A stretch of DNA of 11,170 nucleotides, taken from NCBI GenBank assembly GCA_028711925.1, contig JAQTRH010000030.1, forward strand, positions 1 through 11,170, written 5' to 3'. A program made the position numbers and the translations under genes. Below the pieces are notes generated by a model, which did not search any database, was not told the origin of the DNA, and was given only the letters and a program-made list of their open reading frames with translations. The stretch is from Candidatus Nanoarchaeia archaeon. Its GTDB lineage: Archaea > Nanobdellota > Nanobdellia > Woesearchaeales > CG1-02-33-12. Shown piece by piece: positions 1 to 7,245 of this stretch (within the stretch, counting starts at the first letter, position 1; each line of letters opens with the position of its first letter).

Positions 1-975
1 GGCAACAAGAAAACTATTATTCTGGACTATCACAGGGTTCTTGACATTAAGGCAGATTTCCCTTTTGATGAAAACAGCGTAAGCGCATCAGTTGGTAATT
101 TTAGAAAACAAAGTGAATACCTATCAAAAAAATATAATGTAATCTCTCTTGAAGAATTTGTTGAGCATTGCAAAAAAAATAAAAATCCGCCTAAAAACTC
201 AGCGGTAATAACCTTTGATGATGGCTATATTGACAACTATCTTTTTGCATACCCCATACTTAAAAAATATAATATTCCGGCAACAATATTTCTCACTGCA
301 AACTACATTTCAACAAACAAAATTTTCTGGTGGGATAAGATAGCTTATGCAATTAAAAAAACAGAGGTTAAAAATATTGATATAAAAAATTTTGGAAAGT
401 ACAAACTGGAAAAAAAACAACAAAAAGCAGATTCATTAAGGGATATAATGTTTAAACTTAAGAAAATTGATGAAACAGAAAAAAATTCTTTTATAAATCT
501 CATAATCCAAAAAACAAAATTAAAAATACCCAAAGATATCAAAAGAAATACCCTTAGCTGGGATGAAATAACTGAAATGAGCAAAAATAATATTTCTTTC
601 GGTTCGCATACATTAAACCATCCAATACTCACAAAAATTCCAATAAGTGAGGCAGAAAATGAAATCAAAGAATCAAAAAGAATTATAGAAGAAAAAATAA
701 AAAATAAAATTAAATTTTTCTGCTATCCTAATGGAGAATTTTCTGATTTTAACAATAAAATAAAAAAAATACTTCGTGAAAATGGTTTTGAATGTTCTGT
801 TCTTTACATACCAGGATTTAATTCAAAAAATTCTGACGTTTTTGAACTCAAGAGGGTTTTTGTCAGATATAATGATGATATCATCCTGTTCAAAAACAAG
901 CTTGCGGGAGTTGATATAGTCTTGTTTAGCCTTTACAGGTCATTAAAAAGAATAGCAAGAAGGAACAAAACATGA
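1..975 (+). CDS. Polysaccharide deacetylase (NodB/CE4 family), 5'-truncated
   Basis: The reading frame is open from the first base, so the N-terminus lies outside the window; 324 residues are visible. The family removes N- or O-acetyl groups from polysaccharides using a divalent metal. The core motifs are visible: LDYHRV near the left edge (residues 8-13), TFDDGY (71-76) with the catalytic and metal-binding aspartates, GSHTLNHP (201-208) with the H-x3-H metal ligands (H203, H207), and YPNGEF (242-247). An insertion of about 85 residues, rich in Lys and containing FWWDK, separates the TFDDGY and H-x3-H regions; this is common in deacetylases of exopolysaccharide clusters. The C-terminal tail is basic. 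Its stop overlaps the next start (ATGA, 972-975), so the two genes are probably translated together. The substrate is unknown, but the neighbours point to a cell-surface glycan. An ATG at 448 is internal, not the true start. Confidence 0.9.
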   Translation, partial: GNKKTIILDYHRVLDIKADFPFDENSVSASVGNFRKQSEYLSKKYNVISLEEFVEHCKKNKNPPKNSAVITFDDGYIDNYLFAYPILKKYNIPATIFLTANYISTNKIFWWDKIAYAIKKTEVKNIDIKNFGKYKLEKKQQKADSLRDIMFKLKKIDETEKNSFINLIIQKTKLKIPKDIKRNTLSWDEITEMSKNNISFGSHTLNHPILTKIPISEAENEIKESKRIIEEKIKNKIKFFCYPNGEFSDFNNKIKKILRENGFECSVLYIPGFNSKNSDVFELKRVFVRYNDDIILFKNKLAGVDIVLFSLYRSLKRIARRNKT

Positions 976-2144
976 TAAAGATAACAAAAGTTGATTCATT
1001 TGAAAATTTTATGGAACTTGAAGGCATATGGAATGACATCCTGTACAGAAGTTATGCAGAACCCACCTTTTTAAGATTTGAATGGATATCCAACTGGTGG
1101 AAATCTTTTGGCAAGGATAAGGAACTGTTAGTTCTTTTGGCAGAGGAAGATGAGAAAATAATTGGTATAGCACCCTTAATGATTGTTTCAGTGAAAAAGT
1201 TTGGTGTAACCATAAAAAAAGTGGAATTTATTGGCATGCCACTTTCTGATTACTCAGACTTTATAATAATTGATAGGAAAAAGGAGGTTATAACCAAATT
1301 TTATGATTATCTGCATGAAAACAAGAATCTATGGGGCTTTATCAAACTGAACAGGATCCTTGAGTCGTCACCAACCTTGGATTTAATGAATAAGATTCCA
1401 AAAAAAAGATTGCTTTTCAACAGGTTTCTTTCTGATATCGCGCCTTGCTTAAACTTAGAAGATGAAGATTATATCAAAAAAAGAATTAAAAGCAAAAAAA
1501 GAAGAAAGAGGATTAGAAGAATAAAAAACGAGGGCAACGCTTTTTTTTCGATGTTAAGTGAAGGAAAAGAAAAATTTTCATTTCTAATTGAGAAATTTTT
1601 TGAAATGCACAAGGAAAAATGGAATAAAACAAAAACCCCAAGCATGTTTAATGATAAGGAATATGAGAATTTTTTCATGAATGTATTCACTTCCTTAGTT
1701 GATAAGGGATTTGCTGATATTTTTTATTTTAAAATAAATGATGAGATTGTATCATCTGAAATATTGTTTTTGGATGACAAGAAGGTATTGACATATAACT
1801 CATCTTATAACATCAAATACAGCAAATTTTCACCAGGAATAACAACAACATTGATGATGATAGATTACTGCCTTTCCAGGGATTTTGATGAGGTAAACTT
1901 TTTGAGAGGCAATGAAAAATACAAGCTTGAATTAAGCAATAATTCAAAAAAAATATTCAATTTAGGCATACATAAAAATATAATCCTTTATGCGCTTGAC
2001 AGCGCTTTAAGCATCCTTGAGAAAAAGATAAAGGAAAATGATAAACTCTACAGTTTTTTCATTAAGTATGAAAAAAAAATTAAGGATTTTCTGATAATAG
2101 ATTCTTATATATTGAGATTTCTTTGTTGTCATATATTTTTATAA
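972..2144 (+). CDS. GNAT/FemAB-like acyltransferase (CelD/BcsL type)
   Basis: This 390-residue protein fits the GNAT family known from cellulose and exopolysaccharide clusters (Pfam acetyltransferase_6, related to FemAB). Such proteins transfer an acyl or aminoacyl group to a glycan or peptide acceptor. Visible signatures are the N-terminal aromatic block FEWISNWWKSFG (36-47), a highly basic helix of Lys and Arg at about 168-185, the segment EKW (215-217), and the C-terminal pattern SPG (287-289) followed by FDEVNFLRGNEKYK (305-318), which matches the family's 'fDflrG-e-YK' signature. The start is set by the ATGA overlap with the deacetylase stop; a weak AGGA lies 8 bases upstream. The last 21 residues (FLIIDSY onward) lie in a 65-bp overlap with the convergent membrane-protein gene and are hydrophobic, so this tail may be a recent extension. 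The acyl donor and acceptor cannot be read from the sequence. Confidence 0.8.
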   Translation: MIKITKVDSFENFMELEGIWNDILYRSYAEPTFLRFEWISNWWKSFGKDKELLVLLAEEDEKIIGIAPLMIVSVKKFGVTIKKVEFIGMPLSDYSDFIIIDRKKEVITKFYDYLHENKNLWGFIKLNRILESSPTLDLMNKIPKKRLLFNRFLSDIAPCLNLEDEDYIKKRIKSKKRRKRIRRIKNEGNAFFSMLSEGKEKFSFLIEKFFEMHKEKWNKTKTPSMFNDKEYENFFMNVFTSLVDKGFADIFYFKINDEIVSSEILFLDDKKVLTYNSSYNIKYSKFSPGITTTLMMIDYCLSRDFDEVNFLRGNEKYKLELSNNSKKIFNLGIHKNIILYALDSALSILEKKIKENDKLYSFFIKYEKKIKDFLIIDSYILRFLCCHIFL

Positions 2145-3939
2145 TTGAATCTGCCTGATTCAGTTTTTTGAAGTTTGACTTTGGCACCGGATTTCCAAAG
2201 GGATAGTTTTTCTCATTGAAGAATCTTTGGTTTATTACCAGATAATTTATTTGAGAATAATGATATGTATGGTTGTAAGAGCCAAAATAAATAGTTTTAC
2301 TTGATAGAATACTATTGAGCTCATCTGCATTGCCCTTATAAATGATTCCCTGCGCATATTCATCTGTGCTTACATCAAAGCCAAACATTCCGGAATAAAT
2401 CTCAAAGACATTTATATCTCCTAATATCTTGCTTTGATTATCAGCATTTTCATAAAGCCATTTGGCAGAGTAATAAATTTCAGGTGTCTGCGACCTTATA
2501 TCCATCCCCAAGACTACATCATCATCCGGAGACCTGTTTGTTATCCTGGGAGTGTATATTCCTGACATCATATGCCCTGTGTAGAAAAGCACTGAAATTA
2601 AAAGTATAAAAGCCATGCAAGTCTTTTTTTGTTTTGTCTTTTCATAAATCCGGTCAATAGAATATGCAATAAATATGCTCAAGGGTATGCAAAAAAACCA
2701 AAGGAAAGTGTAAGATGCTGAGTCAAGAGTCGTCCTCATCAAAGTAAAAAGCAAAACATAAGATATCAAGCTGATAAATCCTATTAAAAGCAGCAAGGTT
2801 TTATTTTTTATCTTGTTTTCCAATTTATTTTTAAGGCTTAGCCTGATAAAAAATAAAACAGAACCCACTAAACCCATAATAAAAAACATTATGTGATACA
2901 GGTAAATAGTTGCTGTTTCGTAAAAGCGATATAAAAAAGTTTCAGGCCGCGCCCCTTTTACTGTAAGAAATAAACCTGGGCCATAGCCTCCAAATATCAA
3001 CTCTTTTATCTCTAATATGTAGGATATATCATTCTTAAGCAGGATGCTGGAAACAAATATCTGCCATAAGTAAAATATAACAAAAAAATAGACAAATTTT
3101 AGAAAAACTCTTGGATATGTTCCCATGTCTTTTTTGTTGTTAAATATTATATTGAATATTTTTGTTTTTGCCAGAATCCCAAAAAGCCATATTCCCATTA
3201 ATATTACCAGAAACAGGTAAGATATAGAGTGGTTTCCTATTATCACCATGGGTGAGAATAAATAAAACAGGAAATCCCATACCTTTTTGCTGGAATCTGA
3301 ATTACTTTTTATGATAGCATAAAAAGAAAGAATCATGAAGATTCCTGCGATGAACCTTCTTGAAACCTCAATAAAAGCCATTCCAAAGCTTGATATGAAT
3401 ATGAATGTAGCCAAATAAACTATACGCCCTTTATCTTTTTTTATGAACTCGGAGATTAAAAGTAAAACAAGCAAAACAAGAATAACCCTCAAAAATATAA
3501 ACATAATATATTTGGAAATAAAGTAGGTTGTAAGGCCCGTTGTTAGCGATAAAAATGAAAGTATAAAGTGGATTAAAGGATTGTACCCATAATAATCTTC
3601 TGAAAAGCCTATGCCAAATTTAGGATTCCAAACACCCTTCTCTGCAATTTCAGATGCATACTGGGATTCAAAATAAGTATCCCTGTTAGTCTGAAATATA
3701 TCCGGGGTTGAAACAAGAATTATCATTGATAAACATACCTCTAAAATAACCAAAGATGCTATCTTATGGTTTTTTTCTGATTTCAAAATTATCAGGCAGG
3801 ATACTATGATAACTGCCCAAAAGATAGGCCAAAAAAGAAAAACAGGCGCTCCCTTAGCTCTAAGCGGAAGATACAAGAGAAGGGTTATAACTAACAAAAT
3901 CTGCACAATTAAAATCAATGGAATCTTTCTTAAGTTCAT
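2080..3939 (-). CDS. Multi-pass membrane protein, probable GT-C-type glycosyltransferase or polymerase
   Basis: This 619-residue protein has many hydrophobic segments (about residues 7-27, 33-52, 60-77, 125-160 and on to about 460) followed by a soluble C-terminal region of about 150 residues. That layout, with an acidic loop after the first helices (RDTYFE at 86-91, then YYGYNPLIH at 116-124), resembles GT-C glycosyltransferases, which take sugars from lipid-linked donors on the outer face of the membrane. I see no WWD motif, so it is not an obvious STT3/AglB. A Wzy-like polymerase or ligase is an alternative. I place the start at the ATG at 3939, because it overlaps the flippase stop as ATGA and has GGTG 4 bases upstream; a longer frame from 4008 would add 23 residues inside the flippase gene. 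Its 3' end overlaps the acyltransferase gene tail-to-tail by 65 bp. The membrane call is firm, the enzyme class tentative. Confidence 0.7.
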   Translation of the reverse strand: MNLRKIPLILIVQILLVITLLLYLPLRAKGAPVFLFWPIFWAVIIVSCLIILKSEKNHKIASLVILEVCLSMIILVSTPDIFQTNRDTYFESQYASEIAEKGVWNPKFGIGFSEDYYGYNPLIHFILSFLSLTTGLTTYFISKYIMFIFLRVILVLLVLLLISEFIKKDKGRIVYLATFIFISSFGMAFIEVSRRFIAGIFMILSFYAIIKSNSDSSKKVWDFLFYLFSPMVIIGNHSISYLFLVILMGIWLFGILAKTKIFNIIFNNKKDMGTYPRVFLKFVYFFVIFYLWQIFVSSILLKNDISYILEIKELIFGGYGPGLFLTVKGARPETFLYRFYETATIYLYHIMFFIMGLVGSVLFFIRLSLKNKLENKIKNKTLLLLIGFISLISYVLLFTLMRTTLDSASYTFLWFFCIPLSIFIAYSIDRIYEKTKQKKTCMAFILLISVLFYTGHMMSGIYTPRITNRSPDDDVVLGMDIRSQTPEIYYSAKWLYENADNQSKILGDINVFEIYSGMFGFDVSTDEYAQGIIYKGNADELNSILSSKTIYFGSYNHTYHYSQINYLVINQRFFNEKNYPFGNPVPKSNFKKLNQADSIIKIYDNKEISIYKNLLSENP

Positions 3940-5174
3940 AAAACACCTTTTGATTTTATTATATCCAATAAAACAAAGATATTTCCAATGAATTGGCCGC
4001 TCAGCCATCCAATGCCTATCCCAACCAAACCAAAACTAATCATCTCATAGCTTATAAACAAAGTTCCCAGAAATATTAAAAAATTAACAAAAACAACTTT
4101 CTTTATCATGTGCCTTATGTTCATTACAGAGATGTATACAGCATTAACAGTAAACAAAATAGGTGAAAATGAAAGCATTTTCAAGAGCAATGATGCATTT
4201 TCACTGTAAGACTGTCCAAAAAACATCAAAAGATAGCTTCCAAAAATCAGCACAAAGATGAATCCAGGGATTAAAACCATGTAGCTGAACTTCAATGATT
4301 TCTTTACATTTTCCTTAAGGTTGTTTATATCATGCGAGCCTTCTGCAAGCAATGAGTTTGAGATTGATACAGGCACTATAAATAATATATTTGATATCAT
4401 CATGGCAATATAAAAATAAGCAGTTGTCTCAGGATTTATTGTGTTTGTTATTATGATAGGGAGAATAAAAGCAGGAGCATACCTGAATGAATTTGCAATA
4501 TAATTGCTCAAGCTGAAACTGAGCATTTTTATTATGATTTGTTTTTTTATTATTAACCTTATTTTTATTTTCAGAAAAAATAAAATCAAGATAAAGGCTA
4601 TAAGTGCAGATAAAGCCATTGACGAAAATATTCCATAGGCCCCCAGGAAAACCAGCAAAAATGAAAAAACTATCTTAAAAACACTGAATATAGTGTTCTT
4701 TATTAAAACCAATTTTGATTTTCTCAGGCCTATGAAAACAGATTCAATGTGAGTGAAGAATACATATGACACAACGAAGATCACAAATAAGACGCTATAA
4801 ATTCTTACATCTTTAAGAAATGCCAGGCTTGGGCTGAAAAAATCAATCAGCAAAATATAAACTAAGCTAATTATCAATGCTATAACCCCCGATAGCATCA
4901 AGCAGGAGCTTATCATATCGCTTTTTTCATCTGATTTTGATATATATCTTACAAGTGAAATGTTAAATCCCATCAAGGAAAGCATGGATATCAACTCTAA
5001 TGATGAAATCAAGGTTGAAGCCAATCCAACTTGCGTTGTGGAGTATAACCTTGCAACAACAGTCCAGAAAAGAAAGCCAAATCCAGAAATTACAACTGAA
5101 TTTACAATTAGCCATACTGCATTCTTATAAAGCGAGTAGTTTGCTAACTCTTCAAAGGTGTTTTTAATTGGCAT
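3936..5174 (-). CDS. Oligosaccharide/polysaccharide flippase (MATE/Wzx-like, MOP superfamily)
   Basis: The 412-residue protein is hydrophobic throughout, with about 12 predicted membrane segments. Its N-terminal region, with SLYKN, GFLFWTVVARLYS and VGLASTLIS, is the typical start of the polysaccharide-export branch of the MOP superfamily; these proteins flip lipid-linked glycans across the membrane. Charged residues cluster in the loops (for example SKSDEKSD and HDINNLKENVKKS). It is the first gene of a two-gene - strand operon; its TGA overlaps the ATG of the membrane-protein gene by 4 bases. A TATA box centred 27 bases upstream of the ATG suggests a leaderless or nearly leaderless transcript, though a GGGGGT run also lies about 10 bases before the start. 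Length and topology are normal for the family. The cargo is presumably the glycan modified by the neighbouring enzymes. Confidence 0.87.
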   Translation of the reverse strand: MPIKNTFEELANYSLYKNAVWLIVNSVVISGFGFLFWTVVARLYSTTQVGLASTLISSLELISMLSLMGFNISLVRYISKSDEKSDMISSCLMLSGVIALIISLVYILLIDFFSPSLAFLKDVRIYSVLFVIFVVSYVFFTHIESVFIGLRKSKLVLIKNTIFSVFKIVFSFLLVFLGAYGIFSSMALSALIAFILILFFLKIKIRLIIKKQIIIKMLSFSLSNYIANSFRYAPAFILPIIITNTINPETTAYFYIAMMISNILFIVPVSISNSLLAEGSHDINNLKENVKKSLKFSYMVLIPGFIFVLIFGSYLLMFFGQSYSENASLLLKMLSFSPILFTVNAVYISVMNIRHMIKKVVFVNFLIFLGTLFISYEMISFGLVGIGIGWLSGQFIGNIFVLLDIIKSKGVL

Positions 5175-5196
5175 CTTATACCCCCTAGTTGCTACT

Positions 5197-5205
5197 TTTA
5201 AATAG
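5197..5205 (-). promoter_or_regulatory. TATA box of the flippase operon
   Basis: On the - strand the region reads TATTTAAAA, centred about 27 bases upstream of the flippase ATG at 5174. This is the spacing expected for a leaderless archaeal transcript. It shares the 68-bp intergenic region with the divergent glycosidase promoter, so the two units may be coordinated. Confidence 0.6.
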
Positions 5206-5212
5206 CGATAAC

Positions 5213-5220
5213 TATATAAA
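5213..5220 (+). promoter_or_regulatory. TATA box of the glycosidase gene
   Basis: TATATAAA is centred about 26 bases upstream of the ATG at 5243, matching a leaderless archaeal promoter. Its centre lies only about 15 bp from that of the opposing flippase TATA box, so the two transcription complexes might compete. Confidence 0.65.
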
Positions 5221-5242
5221 CCTTATGATACTAACATAGGAT

Positions 5243-6649
5243 ATGAATCTTAAAAAAAGAAGGATACTGGCTTTTTTTGTAATATATACTATAGTTGTTT
5301 TAACACTTTTATTCTTGTTTATATTCCAGCAAAGCAAACTAAGCCAAAACTATATAAAAGTGGATTACAGCGAAAGCATAGGCAGGATTAATCTTGATTA
5401 TGGCTCTAATGAAGTAGCAAACTGGATGGATTTTGTTGGCAGGGACGAAATTAAGATGTTTCATAGGGATGCCGGCTCAAAATTCATAAGGATATGGATA
5501 GATGACCCAGATTACAGAAAAAATAGCACGATTCCATACAGCCAAGGATCGTATGATTTTATTAAATTTGACAGCATAGTAAATTCAGTTCTTGAAAGCG
5601 ATGCAATCCCCTTTATCGTCATTGCCCACGCCCCTGATGAAATGAGCATGAATTATGGAACTGAGGAAAATGCAAATCCGCCAATAAATAATGATATTTT
5701 TTCTGAATATTGTGCTGAAATAGTAAGGCATTACAAGAAAGCCTGTGAAGAAGACAATCTTTCAAAAAAATGCAATATTGATGAATGGTATTGGGAAATA
5801 TGGAACGAGCCATATTGGGACCACTGGTGGCAGGATGAAACTTACATAAAAATGTATAATCAAGCCTACTATTCAATAAAGAATGTAGCGCCTAATACTA
5901 AAGTGGGGGGATATACTCTTAAATTCTTAAGCAGTTCTGATAAGAAACAAGCAAACGATTTTCTTGAGAAAGCTTATGGAATTGATTTCATATCATTGCA
6001 TATTTACGGAAATTATTTGATTCCCTCTTTTAAGGATGAAATTTATATTAAAAATGTTGATAATGATTTTATGAGAAATGAGTACAGGAATGAAATGATA
6101 AACCATAACAAGGATTCTTTTTTCAAGCAAATCAATGAGTTTAATGATGCTGTAAAGAAAAGCAAGAATAGTAATGCTGAAATAATCATATCAGAGCTTG
6201 GCCCTAACTGGAACTGGCTTTATGAGCCTTACTTTGATGAGCCATTTGTTTCTGCCTGGTATGCATCTGCCCTTAATTGGATGATAAAAACAAATGCAGT
6301 TGACAAGGAATTTTACTACAGCGGAACATCTAATTATGAGAAGGGAGGTTTTGCAATGTGGTCTGCTAATGATTTTAGCAAATCAATAAACCTCTTCCCT
6401 GTTTATCACATGAAAACGCAGTTCGTGAAATACAACAAAAAAGGGTCATATCTTTATTATTCAGAAAGCAATAACCCAAAAATAGAATCAATTGCAGTTT
6501 CAAATGATGAAGGATATTTTATCACTGTTATAAACAAAAAAAATTATCATATTGAAAACATAAAAATAAATGTGGAAAATTTAGGCTCTACTCCTGGCTC
6601 CACTATTAACTTGAGTCCATATGAGATAAAATTCATTAAAATTAAATAG
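5243..6649 (+). CDS. Membrane-anchored clan GH-A glycoside hydrolase (GH39-like)
   Basis: The 468-residue protein begins with a basic stretch (NLKKRR) and one hydrophobic segment at about 8-29, with no clear cleavage site, so it is probably an N-terminally anchored enzyme with its catalytic domain outside. The TIM-barrel region carries the clan GH-A signatures: WEIWNEP (184-190) with the likely acid/base Glu189, SLHIYG (251-256), and IIISELG (314-320) with the likely nucleophile Glu318. RIWIDDPD near residues 83-90, VGGYTLKF (221-228) and a C-terminal beta-rich region ending NLSPYEIKFIKIK resemble GH39 enzymes such as xylosidases and PslG-like exopolysaccharide hydrolases. Both catalytic Glu are present, so it is probably active. 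It is divergent from the flippase operon, which suggests a role in trimming or remodelling the exported glycan. The GH family number and substrate need comparison with databases. Confidence 0.85.
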   Translation: MNLKKRRILAFFVIYTIVVLTLLFLFIFQQSKLSQNYIKVDYSESIGRINLDYGSNEVANWMDFVGRDEIKMFHRDAGSKFIRIWIDDPDYRKNSTIPYSQGSYDFIKFDSIVNSVLESDAIPFIVIAHAPDEMSMNYGTEENANPPINNDIFSEYCAEIVRHYKKACEEDNLSKKCNIDEWYWEIWNEPYWDHWWQDETYIKMYNQAYYSIKNVAPNTKVGGYTLKFLSSSDKKQANDFLEKAYGIDFISLHIYGNYLIPSFKDEIYIKNVDNDFMRNEYRNEMINHNKDSFFKQINEFNDAVKKSKNSNAEIIISELGPNWNWLYEPYFDEPFVSAWYASALNWMIKTNAVDKEFYYSGTSNYEKGGFAMWSANDFSKSINLFPVYHMKTQFVKYNKKGSYLYYSESNNPKIESIAVSNDEGYFITVINKKNYHIENIKINVENLGSTPGSTINLSPYEIKFIKIK

Positions 6650-6661
6650 TATACTTACCAA

Positions 6662-6685
6662 TTTTTTAATATTTTAATTTTTTTT
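6662..6685 (+). terminator. T-rich terminator of the glycosidase gene
   Basis: Starting 12 bases after the glycosidase stop there are three T runs (6, 4 and 8 T) separated only by A-rich bases. Archaeal RNA polymerase terminates at such U-rich stretches without needing a hairpin. Confidence 0.55.
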
Positions 6686-6695
6686 CATATTCTTT

Positions 6696-6756
6696 ATGGT
6701 CAAACCATTTTGAATAGTTCTAATTTTTTATTAATAAAAACTACTTTTGATGGTTT
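6696..6756. repeat. Inverted-repeat cluster between convergent genes, possible two-way terminator
   Basis: AAACCAT (6702-6708) is complementary both to the adjacent ATGGT (6696-6700, a 5-bp hairpin with a CAA loop) and to ATGGTTT (6750-6756). Between them lies a perfect 16-bp palindrome, TTTTTATTAATAAAAA (6725-6740). The cluster sits between the convergent glycosidase and winged-helix genes, ending 3 bases before the latter's stop codon. A bidirectional terminator or transcript-end structure is the simplest reading, but the arms are short and AT-rich. Confidence 0.4.
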
Positions 6757-6758
6757 TA

Positions 6759-7103
6759 TCATAATTTAATCTCCTTTCTTGACCTAAGTTTTTTTGCTAA
6801 TTCTGGGTTCCAGATATATGCGATCTTTCCTTCTTTATCAAAAGCGATCTTGTTTATGCTTTCAAGATAGTCTAAAATAACCAAGTAAGTCTGCCACATA
6901 ACTTTTTTAGGTAAGCTCTTCCATAGTTTGGTTCTGTTAAACTCTCCGCTATATTTTTCTATTGTTCTTTCTACCATCAATACAGTGTCTAGAGTAGGAG
7001 ATCTCAAAAAAGGATTTATTTTATTTTTTGCCATAATATCTTTATATATCAATTGATATATAAGACTTTCCTTTTCTAAATCATATTTTTTAACCAATTC
7101 CAT
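6759..7103 (-). CDS. Small winged-helix DNA-binding protein
   Basis: This 114-residue protein has a variable N-terminal segment (1-35) and then a region (about 37-100) that reads as a winged helix-turn-helix: helix LDTVLMVERTIEKYSG, helix NRTKLWKSLPKKV, recognition helix MWQTYLVILDYLESINK, and a beta wing IAFDKEGKIAYIWNPELAKK. Small archaeal proteins with this 'LPKKVMWQT...DYLE...GKI' pattern exist, but I know of no assigned function. The start is supported by a TATA box centred 26 bases upstream (leaderless). Just above that box is the 30-bp repeat also found upstream of the PIN gene, so the two promoters are probably controlled alike. A winged-helix dimer would suit the 20-bp palindrome, making this protein a candidate regulator of both promoters; that is inference. 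Confidence 0.75.
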   Translation of the reverse strand: MELVKKYDLEKESLIYQLIYKDIMAKNKINPFLRSPTLDTVLMVERTIEKYSGEFNRTKLWKSLPKKVMWQTYLVILDYLESINKIAFDKEGKIAYIWNPELAKKLRSRKEIKL

Positions 7104-7124
7104 GCATGTAAATAAAAAAGTATT

Positions 7125-7133
7125 TTTTATAAT
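7125..7133 (-). promoter_or_regulatory. TATA box of the winged-helix gene
   Basis: The - strand reads ATTATAAAA, centred 26 bases upstream of the ATG at 7103. Exactly 7 bases separate it from the 30-bp repeat upstream, the same spacing as at the PIN promoter. Confidence 0.65.
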
Positions 7134-7140
7134 GCTTGTC

Positions 7141-7170
7141 TAAAAAATTCCGGAAGTTTTTCAATTAAAT
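7141..7170. repeat. 30-bp direct repeat, copy 1, containing a 20-bp near-palindrome
   Basis: This copy matches 7970-7999 at 29 of 30 positions (T/C difference at 7166). Its core AAAAAATTCCGGAAGTTTTT (7142-7161) is a dyad with perfect centre TTCCGGAA and a single mismatched pair. It lies in the divergent intergenic region between the winged-helix gene and the ribbon-helix-helix gene, directly upstream of the former's TATA box. A protein-binding operator or activator site is the likeliest role; it could also be a boundary left by insertion of the intervening genes. Confidence 0.75.
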
Positions 7171-7210
7171 TTGATAATCAAACTAAACTATTTAACATAA
7201 AAACAAAAGA

Positions 7211-7218
7211 TTTATATA
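7211..7218 (+). promoter_or_regulatory. TATA box of the ribbon-helix-helix gene
   Basis: TTTATATA is centred about 32 bases before the ATG at 7246 and only about 11 bases before the ATG at 7225. A transcript starting about 26 bases downstream would begin near 7240, which excludes 7225 and supports 7246 as the start. Confidence 0.6.
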
Positions 7219-7219
7219 G

Positions 7220-7240
7220 TACATATGTATTACTATAGTA
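7220..7240. promoter_or_regulatory. Tandem palindrome operator in front of the ribbon-helix-helix gene
   Basis: Two perfect 10-bp palindromes, TACATATGTA (7220-7229) and TACTATAGTA (7231-7240), share the TAC-N4-GTA form and are 11 bp apart centre to centre. GTATTAC also repeats at 7227 and 7238. They occupy the space between the TATA box and the transcription start. Ribbon-helix-helix repressors typically bind as dimers to adjacent dyads about one helical turn apart, so this is very likely the autoregulatory operator of the gene that follows. The link is inferred from position and geometry. Confidence 0.6.
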
Positions 7241-7245
7241 TTACA

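Noticed and set aside
448..450. ATG at 448 as the start of a separate 175-aa protein
   Set aside because: The same frame is open from base 1 and carries the TFDDGY motif upstream, so this is an internal Met of the deacetylase.
345..1690. Minus-strand open frames opposite the deacetylase and acyltransferase
   Set aside because: Their Phe/Leu/Ser-rich sequences are the expected complement of Lys/Glu-rich coding DNA.
3937..4008. Longer start for the membrane-protein gene at 4008
   Set aside because: It would add 23 residues lying entirely inside the flippase gene. The ATG at 3939 forms an ATGA overlap, has GGTG just upstream and begins a typical basic-then-hydrophobic N-terminus.
7225..7245. 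ATG at 7225 as start of the ribbon-helix-helix gene
   Set aside because: It is only about 11 bases from the TATA box centre and lies within a perfect palindrome; the fold begins right after the ATG at 7246.
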